A DNA stretch of 64,000 nt from NCBI GenBank assembly GCA_037349105.1, contig JAYJMM010000105.1, forward strand, positions 3,596,001-3,660,000, written 5' to 3'. A program made the position numbers and the translations under genes. This DNA is from Limnomonas spitsbergensis. Taxonomy: Eukaryota > Chlorophyta > Chlorophyceae > Chlamydomonadales. Of this stretch, positions 1-11,500 are shown one piece after another. The notes below the pieces were generated by a model. The model worked only from the letters and a program-made list of their open reading frames with translations, did no database searches and had not been told where the DNA came from. Each line of letters begins with the position of its first letter. The first letter of the stretch is position 1.

Positions 1-407
<407 letters not shown>

Positions 408-447
408 GCGTCTTATGCCCTGCCATTCATTCCCTATCAACCAACCC

Positions 448-463
448 GGTGTTTTTAAACACC
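448..463 (+). terminator. Histone mRNA 3' stem-loop
   Basis: Perfect 6-bp stem with a 4-base loop, GGTGTT-TTTA-AACACC, starting 41 bases after the H3 stop and followed by ACCA. The 6+4+6 geometry matches the 3' stem-loop of replication-dependent histone mRNAs, which is bound by SLBP and directs 3' end formation without a poly(A) tail. Function is inferred from geometry and position. Confidence 0.9.
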
Positions 464-1388
464 ACCAACTTATGGCACACCTGCCCATGCAGATCTAGCA
501 ATGAGCATGTCAGAGGTCTGATGCATGTGGCCAACAAGTACCTCGGGGTCATTCAGCTACTGCTCAGCTACATCATGGCCTGCAGTATGGCATGTATCAG
601 TATTGCAGTACTGGTTCCCAAACCAGGTCGCTATATGCCCTACATCCTGATTCATGTCTGAGATGTTCCACCACAATGGGATTGATTTCCATTTTTTTGC
701 TGAAGGTATGAGATTCAACACTATGCATCAAGATATTGTTGCTGTCTGTGGCGGGTTTGAATGCTGATGCCCAGTGTGATAACAGGTACAGTCCATTGTA
801 ACCTGCTTGAACCAGCCCAATACAAATATAATGTATCCGGAACCGATATTTTACTTCAGTGGCAATATAGTGTGAATGCATGATAGCAAAGTCAGGGGCC
901 TGAACCGCCTAGGCAAAGGTCAGGAGTATAAGATCGACTGGAGACGAAAAAATCATTATGTGCGACATCCGAGCTCAGCAGTTCAGTGCCTAGACTCGTT
1001 GCGATAGCCATGGCGGGTCGAAAAAGAGAAGACACAAAAATGATATAACCCAGTAAAACAGCAGGCAGGGTTTCATCCATACCTTTTTCATTTTGCAGTG
1101 ACCGGAGCTACACGAGCGACGTTATCACGCGCTTGAAAATAGCACGACGAATGCGGCGCCGGGATTCTCTCAGGCAGGCAGATCCTGTGGCAAGCCCTTT
1201 TTGAGTGCGACCTTCTTGACGTGGCGACGGCGCCAGTGGTGAACATGCACGTGCGCAAGTCGCTGAACTCGACTGCGAAGTACTACAGCTGGACACCTGG
1301 ATAGACAGGGGCCCAACTACAGCACAAGTCATCCACCTCGGGCAGTGTGTTATTGTTACGGTGTGTTATACCTTGCGTGCCATTTCAG
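464..1388. other. Spacer without a supported gene
   Basis: No convincing exon found. Short open frames exist, including a minus-strand frame at 1108-1332, but none shows a recognisable domain or a consistent splice context. The stretch near 1100-1310 has weak retroelement-like coding character and is not annotated as such. Confidence 0.4.
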
Positions 1389-1560
1389 ACCAAGCTTGCT
1401 CTGCTACCTTGGCAAGAGGCATGTGACCTCGATGTGAAGCTGCGCTCACTCTGTCACTCAATCGACCAAGCAAGACCTTGCAGCGATGTCGCTGAACCCG
1501 TCATCAACGTTCGCAGACGAATGCCTTCGAATGCTGAGAGGGGAAGAGGGCCTGATGGAG
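1389..1560 (+). CDS. Candidate exon, possible 5' part of the next gene
   Basis: A pyrimidine-rich acceptor ending TTTCAG precedes 172 bases open in one frame, closed by a good donor (GATGGAG then GTGAGG). The encoded peptide of about 57 residues has no recognised domain. Its exit phase (1) does not match the entry phase (0) of the exon starting at 2160, so an extra exon would be needed between them. The donor region is followed by tandem copies of itself, a pattern seen at established exons elsewhere in the window, which mildly supports it being a real exon. Confidence 0.3.
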
Positions 1561-1720
1561 GTGAGGGGCATGCAAATAATACATGCTGCTGAGAGGGGGG
1601 AGGGGGGTGAGGGACATGCATGCTGCTGACAGGGGGGAGGGGGGTGAAGGACGTGCATGCTGCTGAGAGTGGGGAGGGGGTAATGGACATACATGCTGCT
1701 GAGGGGGGGAGGTAAGGGGC
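1561..1720 (+). repeat. Tandem copies of a donor junction
   Basis: About four copies of a 35-50 bp unit, each holding ATGCTGCTGAGAG-like exon-end sequence followed by GGAGG then GTGAGG or a variant. The first unit overlaps the end of candidate exon 1389-1560. Confidence 0.7.
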
Positions 1721-2159
1721 AATGCATGCATGCGGTTGGCTAACTTCTTTACAGCGGCCTGCTTCATGCACTGTGCTACAAGGATGCATGGCATGGTCTG
1801 CAAAATCAAACCAACTGGACCAGGGCCTTTTAGAAGTATTGCACGCATGAGTCCCAAGCGTTGCTGTGACATAACCTCTCACTCCGCATGGGGTGTATAT
1901 TTTATTTCATTCCCCATGCAGCATGAAAGCATGAGGCCACTCCGTCGGTCAGGGCCAGCCGTTGTTTCTGTGGAGGTGCAGGTGCTTGCACACCATCTCA
2001 ATGCATCTCCATCCGTGTACCAATATGCATGATTGCATGATAGCTTAGGAGTACCGGCGTATGTCATCAACCTGTGATTGCATTCGGTGCTTCAAGAAGT
2101 GCTGATTGGCCGATGTCCTTGTTCCCTTCCTCCCCCAACACACACCCACACCCACTTAG

Positions 2160-5100
2160 GAGGCCCCTGAATGCTTCAAGCTGCAGGCCCCAGCTGTGGT
2201 GACACAGCCGCTCCTGGCAAGCCCGCAACAGCCCACAGCCAGGCTGCGGAGTCCGAAAACTTTGCTGGCCTTGTATGCCCCCCCTTCACCTGTTGCTCCC
2301 GAGGCACCTGCGGCCTCAGGCATTGACATCGCCCTGGCCAGGATGCGTCTCCTGCTTATGGGTGATAGCGAGCCGTCAGCCGAGGAGGCCCCATCACCCA
2401 CGCTGCCGCCACTGGTGTGGCCGAGCCAGCAGGTCCATGGGACCCAGCGTGCTCCGGTCCGCCGGTCGTTCGTACAAGAGCCAGCATGCACCTCTCCCTT
2501 GGCTCCAGTCTCGCCGGCGGTGGTGGAGCCGCAGCAGCATCTCCAGCAGACGGATCCAACGAAGCATTTCACGAGCCACAGCGCCAGCTTGAGCCTCTTG
2601 AACCCGCGCTCTCTGCCAGGCTCACCCCTGCTGCTGCTTAGGCCTGCAGCGAGCATGGCGCCCGCCGCGGTGGTGGGGAACGACTCGTCCGAATGGCAAA
2701 CGGAGGCTTTCAACATGGCCTTGGGCCCTGCAGCGGCCGACGTGTCCCTCCACCCTAGCAGGCACCAGGGGGGGTCCAAGGTCAGGCAGGCGCTGGCGCT
2801 CTCGCCTGCCTTGCTGAATGCCCAGGCAGCAAGGCCAGAAAGGTCTCCGATGCTTGGAACGCAGGCGGGAGACGGGTTCAAGGTGAAGCCGGCGGTAGTG
2901 GCTCCCGCGCTGATTGCCGAGGCACTGGCGCCAGGATTATCCCCCATGCGGGGAGTGCAGCAGGGGTCAGGCTGGGCCAAGGTCAAGCAAGCGGTAGCGA
3001 CCTCCTCTCTGGTCGTCAATGCGACGACGCGAGCTGTCCCAATGCGGGGGGCGCTGGCGACCGACCAGTCCCACCAGCCATCGTCCTTGCCTGCACAGCA
3101 GCTGCATGGGAAGCTTCCGTCGTCGAACGGCCCTGAGGCCATGATGGCGCCACGGGCACCTCGGGCAACCCGAATACAGGAACCTCTGAGGGGCAGTGCG
3201 CAGCTGGATGAGGCGGACGGAGGGTCTTCGAGCCCTGCCATGGGGGGCCAGGGCTTGCTTTCCTGGACCGCCAGGCAGGTTTTCAGCAGTAGGGGCCTCC
3301 TCTTGGCATGGGTAAACACTTTGGAGAAATTTGGAGCAGTGACTGTAAATGTGCTTGCTGACCTGCAATGATTTAGCATTGAAATCTTGAGTTTGCCTGA
3401 TGTGGCAGGGCCCTCTCAATCTGCGAGACGCCCACAACCAACCTCCATTCATGCACCCCCCACAATCCACCCCGGCATTTGGCTGAACCTCCAACAGCTG
3501 CCCCCTCACCCCCTAAACCCTTCAAACCTCACACTAGTACATCAACCCTCCAACGATTTCTCACCCCTCTCTTCTCCACTCTCTACCATGTCAAAAAAAG
3601 AAAAACACGAGGGCCTAGATTGAGGATTCAACCTACTATCATGCCTCTTTGTCACCCATGCCTCTTTGTCACCCATGCCTTTTTCTCACCCACCTGTTAT
3701 GCCTCTTTCTCACCCATGCCTCTTTCTCACCCATCGCAGGACGCGCGGGAGCCACCGTCCATCCACCCGCCGCATGTCATCGCCCATAATAAATCCTTTA
3801 GAAGATGCACCTGGCAGCAGCGGCGGTCTCCATCATCCGCCCATCACGCCGATGACCCATCCTGTAGGACGTACGCCTGGCAGCAGCAGTGGCCCCCCTC
3901 AACCGGCCATTTCGCCCGTGACCAGCTCTTTGGGACGGGCACCTGGCAGCAGTGGTGGCAGTCACGCTCACTCGCCCACCAGCCACGGTGCCAAGCTTGT
4001 CCCGCCAGATCATCATAAATCTGTGCCCTCCCGGCATAGCCCCAGTCCTCTGACCGGTCCCTCGGCGAAGACGTCCCACGACCCGAACGGTTACCGCCAG
4101 CCGTTAGAGGAACGGGAGCGGGGCAACCGGGCTGGGAGGAGCGACGTGTTCGAAGATGCAGCGGACGGGTACTCTCTTGCAGAATTTCAGAGGATGACGA
4201 CAGCGGTGGGCATCCCAGAGCAGACCCCGGGCACGCCCGTCCCGCGGGCGGCCCCGCTCGGCGTTGCTGCATCCCCGATAAGGGTCAGGCACCCCGCCGC
4301 TGCGTTCCCTGGTCTCGCGGCGAGTTCAAGAAAGAGCGGCGGCCCGCAAGCAGCTTCGAATAGCGTCGGTCCTCGACGAGGAGAGCGGCGAGACAGGGGC
4401 AGCACGTTGACCTCGAACGCGTACGACGTGGCATCCGATGGGTACTCTCTGGAGGAGTTTCAGCCGGAAAAGACAGCGGTGGGAAGCCCAGTGTCGCCCT
4501 CAGGCCCGCAGCTATCGCCTGTCCCTCGGGGCCCGTCAGGCGCACCTGCATCCCTTGGGGTGAGGCCCCTCGCTGCATCAGCTGCAGGGCACCCTGCCTG
4601 CCCAGGACCAGACAGCGGCATAGAGCGAATCATAAAAAGGGCAGGTCTGCTCAACGCTCAGAACAAGGTGTGTATCTGTGTATAACTGTATATACCCGGC
4701 TGCCCTGGTGCTCGGAGCGTTAAGGGGAGTAGGGAGTGCATTCGACGATGCAGGAGCCTGAAATTAAGAAATCAATGGGGATGTATGCCTCCCAAATCCA
4801 GCATGCCAATCATGCGCGTTGGTCTGGACTGAGTTGCTTGACCTCTGGAGTGTGTACCCTGTATTCATACGGTACGGTACGGTACGGTACGGTCACCTCT
4901 TTAGATCAGCATGAAAGAACAATGCAGTCACCTACCGTATGTACCACCCTCTTGCTAACTGTAACGATAATTTAGGCAGTACATATGTGTGTACCTGTAC
5001 TGACATCCAGCCGGCACCAAGGTTTGAGGCAATACATGTGTACCGCACTCTCTCTGGAAATAAGGTTTGAGGAATCCATTTTCGACCCTCCCCCAACCTT

Positions 5101-6047
5101 GACGCTCAAGATGACCAGGTTCCTAGCATACTAAGTATACAAGGTTGAGATCCTTGTTATTTATGGCGCTTTTGCCACATTTCAGCTACTGTACCTTCTA
5201 TTTCAGCTACTTAACCTCCCATTTCAGCTACTTCACAGCCTGTGTCAGCTACTTCACTCCCTATTTCAGCTACTTAACACCTTATTTCAGCTACCTCACA
5301 GCCTATTTCAGCTACATCACAGCCTTTTTCAGCTACATCACAGCCTTTTTCAGCTACCTCACAGCCTCTTTCAGCTACTTCACAGCCTTTTCCAGCTACT
5401 TCACAGCCTATCTAGCTACTTCACACTTGCAGCCTATTTCAGGTACCTCACAGCCTATTTTCCAGAGGAGGCCGGATCAGCATGAGCTGTTGCTTGGACC
5501 GCCGGCCATAGGCCTGCCATGGTCTGGTCCCACATGCTCATCCAATGGTGGCTGCCTGGCAGCCTCCCATAAGCTCGTCCCATATGCCCATCATGGCCTG
5601 GCAGCATCCCAAAGGCGGTCTGAGTAGTGCTGACATTGACACAGAAATTGCACCCTGGTCGAGATCAGGTCCGTAATGTTGCAACGTGCTGTTGCTGATC
5701 GTCACATGGTGCCTGCTAACAACGTCTCATTCCCCGTTTCCACAGGAGCTTGCGCTGGGGCGCCCGTAGGTGCCGCTGCGCAGTCCGGTGTTAGACAGGC
5801 AAAAGAGCTTCATGCGAAAGCTGTTTGGATGAGGGAAATACTGTTAAGGCTGCAAACCGGCCGAGTTGCTGTGTTACCATATTTGTATGATGAGATTATA
5901 CGACCTGTATTTAAATGCACAATACCGGTGCTTCGCACTTTACCGTCTGGGACCCTAATTTTGTGCTTGGACCTCTTGGAGGCAATACCGATTTTTCTCC
6001 GCGCTTTAAATGCGCTCAAAATGTTTCTGCACTGCACACCAGACTGA
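2160..6047 (+). CDS. Unidentified low-complexity protein, multi-exon
   Basis: Three long open stretches in exon-like context: 2160-about 3311 (acceptor CACTTAG, about 384 codons), 3740-4667 (acceptor ATCGCAG, donor AACAAG/GTGTGT, 309 codons) and 5799-6047 (acceptor GTTAGACAG, 82 codons to TAA). The second and third join in phase 0. The first-to-second join is out of phase with the sites I can see, so an exon or an alternative donor is missing. The product is Pro/Ser/Ala-rich and probably disordered. The second exon holds three imperfect copies of an APGSSGG-containing unit and two copies of a DGYSL(A/E)EFQ motif about 90 residues apart, each followed by TAVG. No catalytic domain is visible and the 5' end is unknown. 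A TGTAA poly(A)-like signal lies at 6384-6388. Function unknown; it could be a scaffold or regulatory protein. Confidence 0.5.
3640..3739 (+). repeat. Tandem copies of an acceptor tract
   Basis: Five or so copies of a unit resembling CATGCCTCTTTCTCACC, the last of which forms the pyrimidine tract and acceptor (CATCGCAG) of the exon at 3740. Confidence 0.7.
4868..4893 (+). repeat. Microsatellite (TACGG)n
   Basis: Five consecutive TACGG units in the stretch after the donor at 4667. Confidence 0.9.
5174..5465 (+). repeat. 24-bp minisatellite made of acceptor-like units
   Basis: About 12 copies of TTTCAGCTACNTCACAGCC. Each copy carries a pyrimidine-AG sequence that would read as a 3' splice site on the plus strand. 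Located in the presumed intron 4668-5798. Confidence 0.9.
5484..5575 (+). repeat. Dispersed repeat family, copy 1
   Basis: One of at least 15 related copies. Shared landmarks in this orientation are TGCTTGG(G/A)CC near the left and GGTGGC(T/C)GCC(C/T)GGC near the right. Other forward copies: 18478-18560, 22369-22460, 34466-34590, 38465-38567, 47425-47510, 58262-58350, 61498-61605. Reverse copies: 22150-22260, 23580-23680, 26514-26600, 28096-28180, 54008-54095, 56339-56430, 59699-59790. All lie in introns or spacers. Length and structure suggest a non-autonomous mobile element; no ORF is seen. Confidence 0.65.
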
Positions 6048-6383
6048 TTTAGATGCCTGCCGGGCGGTAACCTTTGGGCTGCCGGGGACCAAACCATGAC
6101 CACGAGTGCAGCGAGCTACGCATCTGGGTGCACCGAAGCACGAAGATGATGGGGTTTTGTGCCCGCCCCTAGGGGAACGTACTTTTTGTTCTTTCTTTAT
6201 GATGGCTTCAAGTGCTAAGACGACAAAGGGTGTGTGATGAAGGTGTCCTTGAGGACAGGGACATGTGGTGTTGAGCTTGGCTGCCAACTCGCTAAGCTTT
6301 TCGGGAGAGCTTCTTGCGTCAGCAACGTGGTTGCTACGGAACTCTGAAGCCACGGGCTGCTCACGGTACCGACTTGTTGTTTT

Positions 6384-6388
6384 TGTAA
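6384..6388 (+). terminator. TGTAA poly(A)-like signal
   Basis: TGTAA, the usual poly(A) signal of volvocalean algae, about 340 bases after the stop at 6047. No experimental support. Confidence 0.4.
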
Positions 6389-6442
6389 ACGTATATCATT
6401 TATTTAAAAATACCTGGACATCAGGGTTTCAATGCTGTAGTG

Positions 6443-6745
6443 CATATGGGGGGTGCTGGTGGTGCATGCTGCTGTTCATGTGGGGGGTGCTGGTGGTGCA
6501 TGCTGCTGTTCATGTGGGGGGTGCTGGTGGTGCATGCTGCTGTCCATGTGGGGGGTGCTGGTGGTGCATGCTGCTGTTCATATGGGGGGTGCTGGTGGTG
6601 CATGCTGCTGTTCATGTGGGGGGTGCTGGTGGTGCATGCTGCTGTTCATGTGGGGGGTGCTGGTGGTGCATGCTGCTGTTCATGTGGGGGGTGCTGGTGG
6701 TGCATGCTGCTGTTCATGTGGGGGGTGCTGGTGGTTCAACCCTAG
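6443..6745. repeat. 34-bp minisatellite, about 9 copies
   Basis: Near-perfect copies of a unit containing GTGCTGGTGGTGCATGCTGC. Because 34 is not a multiple of 3, the array stays open in all three plus frames and gives spurious Cys/Gly/Trp-rich ORFs. Confidence 0.95.
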
Positions 6746-8568
6746 GGTAGTACAGGGATACAATAATACATACAACTGGATTTGTCAATTCTGCAAAGTA
6801 AGCAAATTTATGTTGCAGGTGCCAAAAACATGGATCGCAAACGTATCTCGGTTTTGGCAGCACCGAGGAATCCAGTCACATTTATGTTTCTCTTGTTTCT
6901 CCTACCCTTAGTACCTCAAGACCAGCCAAATCAGCCTAATAGTGTTTTTCACATGTTTTCTGAGCCATGCTTTAACAGGTTCTGGCGCCTGGATATTGGT
7001 ATCTATCATAAATGTCCTTGAAGGAAAACTGTCCAGTGGGCGCTATGGGGACTTACACATGCAAGCCAAGGCATGCACCACCTCGGACATTTGTGCGTGG
7101 AGTTTCACATTAATTTATGAGCTCCAGACGGCCTGCACAAGCCTTATGATTCATCACTTGTATCAGTCATAAACCAGAACACAACAAGCTCTGTATGGTA
7201 GATTGAATGTGGCATTCGGTCATTGGCGTGTGCTCTTTATATGGCATGGCATCCTTGATAGGGTTCCCCTTATGCTTGCCCACATCATCATCATTGTGCT
7301 GTGGATAAGGCTTATCTGCTGCATTAAAAGTTTTTCATACCATAGCACGGTTGCACGTCCGCGTGACGCCTGAAGGGTTGCTGTTTTGTTTGTGACATGC
7401 CCTGTTTTATACCACAGCTGGACCAGGTGTTTGATCTAACTCCTGGTCCAGGTTTTAGGGCGGCTGTCGTATGCATCCTATCTGAACTTCACACTTCACA
7501 CAATCGCCTTGCTTTGTGATGGGCATGATCATTGCTGTTCAGCAGCCAGCATGCCCTTGAGATCCTGGCAGTGACAGCATTCCTTCACCTGAACTCTCAG
7601 ATGAGTTACCGATAGTCAATGTTTCGCACCATTCTTAAATCGGGGGATATTTAGTGTTCCCAGGACGTTAAGACCATCTTTGATGCCGTCGGTGGCATAC
7701 TGCAGTTTTTGTGAAGGGAGCTGCAGCATGATGGGATTCTGATGAGGTGGACTGTTAAAATGAATCGAAGGGGCCAACTTAGAGCACCGAAATGATAGCC
7801 ACCAAGTTTCAATGAGGTAAGGTATAATGGAGATTTAGTAGGCTCAATGCGGTTGGAAAATGCTGTTCTGCAGCTGGAGAATATCTGATATGGACTTGGA
7901 TTGTGGGTCAGGTTAATTTTACAGATGAGTTAGATTAGGATTAAGAAGAGATCGTCATTTACTGAAGCAAGTCATAAATAGTGTTTGCTTAGAGGCATGC
8001 ACTCCTCAAGCACTGAAAATAATATTGGACGAAACCAAATGAAAACGTAAAACACACCAACACACGCGGTGCAGTCATATGTCATAACAAAGTACGCCAA
8101 CATTCCAACAACAGCTGATGGGCCGCCCTGGGCATGGATTCTATCCCGGGTGCTCTTGTATGCCATGACACTGTCACCTTGCCAGGATGTGCAAGCGGCG
8201 GCTGACGGGCCGCCCAGGCACGCATTCTACCCAGGTTCAATGTGCCACACTCGACTTCAGATCCATCAACAAGCCGAAATCTGGATCGCAGTCAAGCACA
8301 TTGGTGGCCCGAAATAAAATATAAAGTCGTGCTATAAAACCGTGACTTGCTTGGCAGACATACCGGTGAGCATCAGGGGCGCATCAAAAGGAAAAAGAAA
8401 CGGATGAAATAACAGGCTCTCAGGTTTCCTACTCCTTATGCATCGCCCCTCATCACTCCACAGGCCCATCACTCCCACCCGCCACCTGCTGCTGCACACT
8501 CACCACTCTTTCTGCAGTACTTCCGTCACTCCATCTGCCGCACGTCCACCACTCCTTTCCGGCCCTTA

Positions 8569-11500
8569 TCACTCCTTCCCACCCGCTGCCTTTTGCAGCA
8601 CGTCCACCTGCTGCGCGATCCTCATGATCACCTTCTCCTGCAGGTCCACGCGCTTATTGATCTTGCCGTCCCCGGCCACAATCGCCGAGCCCAGCGCGCC
8701 CTCCGTCTCACTGAGCTGCGCATGCACCAAGGCCAGCTGCGGCCCAACCTCCCCAGCCCAGGCTTGCAGCGACTGCAGATCGGGCTGAAGCTCCCCGGCC
8801 CAAGTCTGCAGCGACTGCAGCCCGGGCTGGAGCTCAAGGACCCTGGACTGCAGTGACGCCACAAGTCCATTGAGCACCTCCTGGCCCTCGTCCATCCTGC
8901 TGACCAGACCCTGCAGCTCCTCAAAGGAGGCCCTGCAAGATTGGTCGAGACCATGGGAGAGGCAGGTGAGGGGGAGGAAGAGGGGAGAAAGGTGTGTGGG
9001 GGGGGGGGGAAGAAGAGGGGGGGGGAGGTATAAAATAGCATCGAATTCACTTTTCTCCACTAGTGGCGCCTTCATTTTATCTTGTGTGTGTCCAGAAACC
9101 AGCATGTGTGCATGTATGCGTGTGTGCTCTGCAACTAGCACACATGCCCTGTCGCGCACCTGGTGACCAGCTGCCGGTCCGCCAGCATGGCTTCCACGTC
9201 GCCCATGCCCAGCCCGCCTGCCATCTGCTCCGCGCGCACTTCGTCCTGCAGCACGTCGATCTGGTGCGCCATCTTCATGATGATCTGCTCGTGCGCGTCC
9301 AGCCGCCCAAGCAACGTCTCTGTCAAGCTGTCAAGGTCGCTCCTGAGCGGGGTTGAGGGGTCAGGGGTTTGGGGTAAGGGAAGAGAGCAACTAGTTCGCC
9401 ATTGTCATGATGATCTGCTCCAGCTGGGCGAGTTGGGGGGACTCCACTGTTGAGGCACATTCAAACCGATGCCAGCATCTCAAGTATCAGGGCTCATGTA
9501 ACAGGGTTCAAGCTTATCAAGGTCCACGGACTAGTTTCGGCAAGCAGGGCTCATGGACTATTTTCAAGGTCCATAAACTATTTCATGCCCGCCCCGGCGC
9601 CTCCGCATCACAACCTCCACGACTTGAGGTGCCTCTGCAGCAGCTGCAGTGTCAGCAATGTCAGCAGGGCTTGCTGCTCATGAGAGCATCACATCTAAAA
9701 CCTAAACCCTATGGGTGAAGGGAGACTTTCTCATCCCTAGGTGGTCGTTTTCTGGCTTGAGTTTTAGGATTGATGGCAGAGCCTTAGAGGTTTGAACCCT
9801 TAACCCGGGACGCTCACCTGAGAGTGGACGTCTTCTGGCTCGCGACGAGGTCGCTGTGCCGGATCATGTCAACGGTGGCGTAGCCGGCCAGCATCTGCAT
9901 CATGTCCGCCGCGCCTTTGTTGGGATTTGTGCTCAGGCTCTTGCCCCCAGCTGTCATGGACACCTTGACCGACCGCTGCGGCGACAGCACCGGCGTCGAC
10001 GGCGTCGCATCCTTCCACTTGCCGGACATGGAGGCGGCGGCCGAGAAGCCGGAGCTGCTGATGAGCACGTCGTCGCGCAGGACCTTGACGCTGTCGCGGA
10101 CGGAGAGCACCTCGTGGTGGAGCTGCGCCTGGCGGTCCAGCAGGTGGTTCTCGGACTCCTTGAGGTCGACCTATGGAGGGGTATATTTTATTTATAAATA
10201 AGTTTCCTTGCAAATTATCGAGGAGGAGGGGGCGCGCACTCGATGACATACAAACATCTGATACCGCACACAGTCAAAAAAATGGAGTTGCACCTGAAAG
10301 ACACGTTCAATTCGAAAATAAGGGAAGGGGCTCTATCTTCTCGCGTGCGACACCCATTCCTCTAGGGCCGCAACTGGCTACACCCTTCCCCCCCCCACCC
10401 TGTTAGTCCCCTCCCCACCTCCACCACCTCAGACCCACAGGACCCAGGCACCCTGGTCATTGAAACCCACTCATACTGTGGACATGCTTAGCCCTCCCTC
10501 ATAATTAACATTGTTTGGGTTTGAGGGATACATGAATATACTAATGATCGATTGTGAATGCAAGACTTCAATAAGTAATTTAAAGTTTTGGTCAAAAAAT
10601 TTCCCTGAGGGAAGCATTAAAACAAATCATTTTCATACCGGTACTGTACCCGAGGGAAGGCAAATCAAATCTACGGTACTGCATTGAACTACATCGGACT
10701 ACACTGTAAAACAGTGCAAGGAAGGGCCTCAATGTTTTGCTGCTACCGCCCCCCCCCCCCCCTCTCTTTCCTCCTCACCACCTCCCCCTGCTGATAGCGC
10801 CTTTTCCCTCATTTTCACATCATCATCCTCTCCTCTGGCATTTCGATGAAGACATGACATACAACTCTCTTCAGCACTTGGTATTGACCTCCTCCATGAC
10901 CTTCTTTAACGGCTTTCTGTTCACCCTGTCCAGTCAACCATTTCCGTCCTGCATCTTTAGTGCTTTTTTAAAAGGAGTCCATCTGACTGCCGCCTCGCAC
11001 CTCCCCTGTTTTAACTGACCTGCCCTAGTCCGAATTTTCTTTATAAGGGAACTGGTATACAGACTGGGGCTTGGGCGTACCATCACCCTGTATTCCCCCA
11101 AATCCATGCCTCATTGGCGTTTTCTTTCTTCCATTCCTGTTTGTACTACCGGCATGTCAGGCACAAAATGTTCCAGACATGTGCGCTACATTGGGCATTT
11201 CCTGCATGAATCAGGCTTAGGGTTTAGGGTTTGCAGTTTAGGATTCAGGGTCTACAACTTTCCAGGTTTTAAGGTTTGGGGTTCAGGGTCTGAACCCGTT
11301 TCCAATATGAATCAGGCTCTCACTCACCACTCTCGCATAGCTCGAGAGCGTCAGCGAGACATCCCTCTCGATCGCCACCAGCCGGCCGGCCAGCTCGCCC
11401 ATCGCCCGCGCCATCTGGTGAATATCGTCCTCGCTGCCGCCCCCACCGCCGCCCACAGAAGCAGCCGCCGGGTTCTCAATGGTCGAGAACTGCTTGACCG

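Larger units (their letters stand above)
6048..8568. other. Spacer between convergent genes
   Basis: Lies between the stop of the plus-strand gene at 6047 and the stop of the minus-strand coiled-coil gene at 8569. It contains the TGTAA signal at 6384-6388, the 34-bp minisatellite at 6443-6745 and a roughly 90-bp imperfect duplication (near 8110 and 8200, each containing GGGCCGCCC). No other gene seen between 6750 and 8400. Confidence 0.5.

Noticed and set aside
1108..1332. Possible retroelement coding remnant
   Set aside because: Short peptide resemblance only, interrupted by stops on plus; not enough to name an element.
6265..6911. Three overlapping Cys/Gly/Trp-rich ORFs
   Set aside because: Same peptide in three frames because the unit is 34 bp; no coding evidence.
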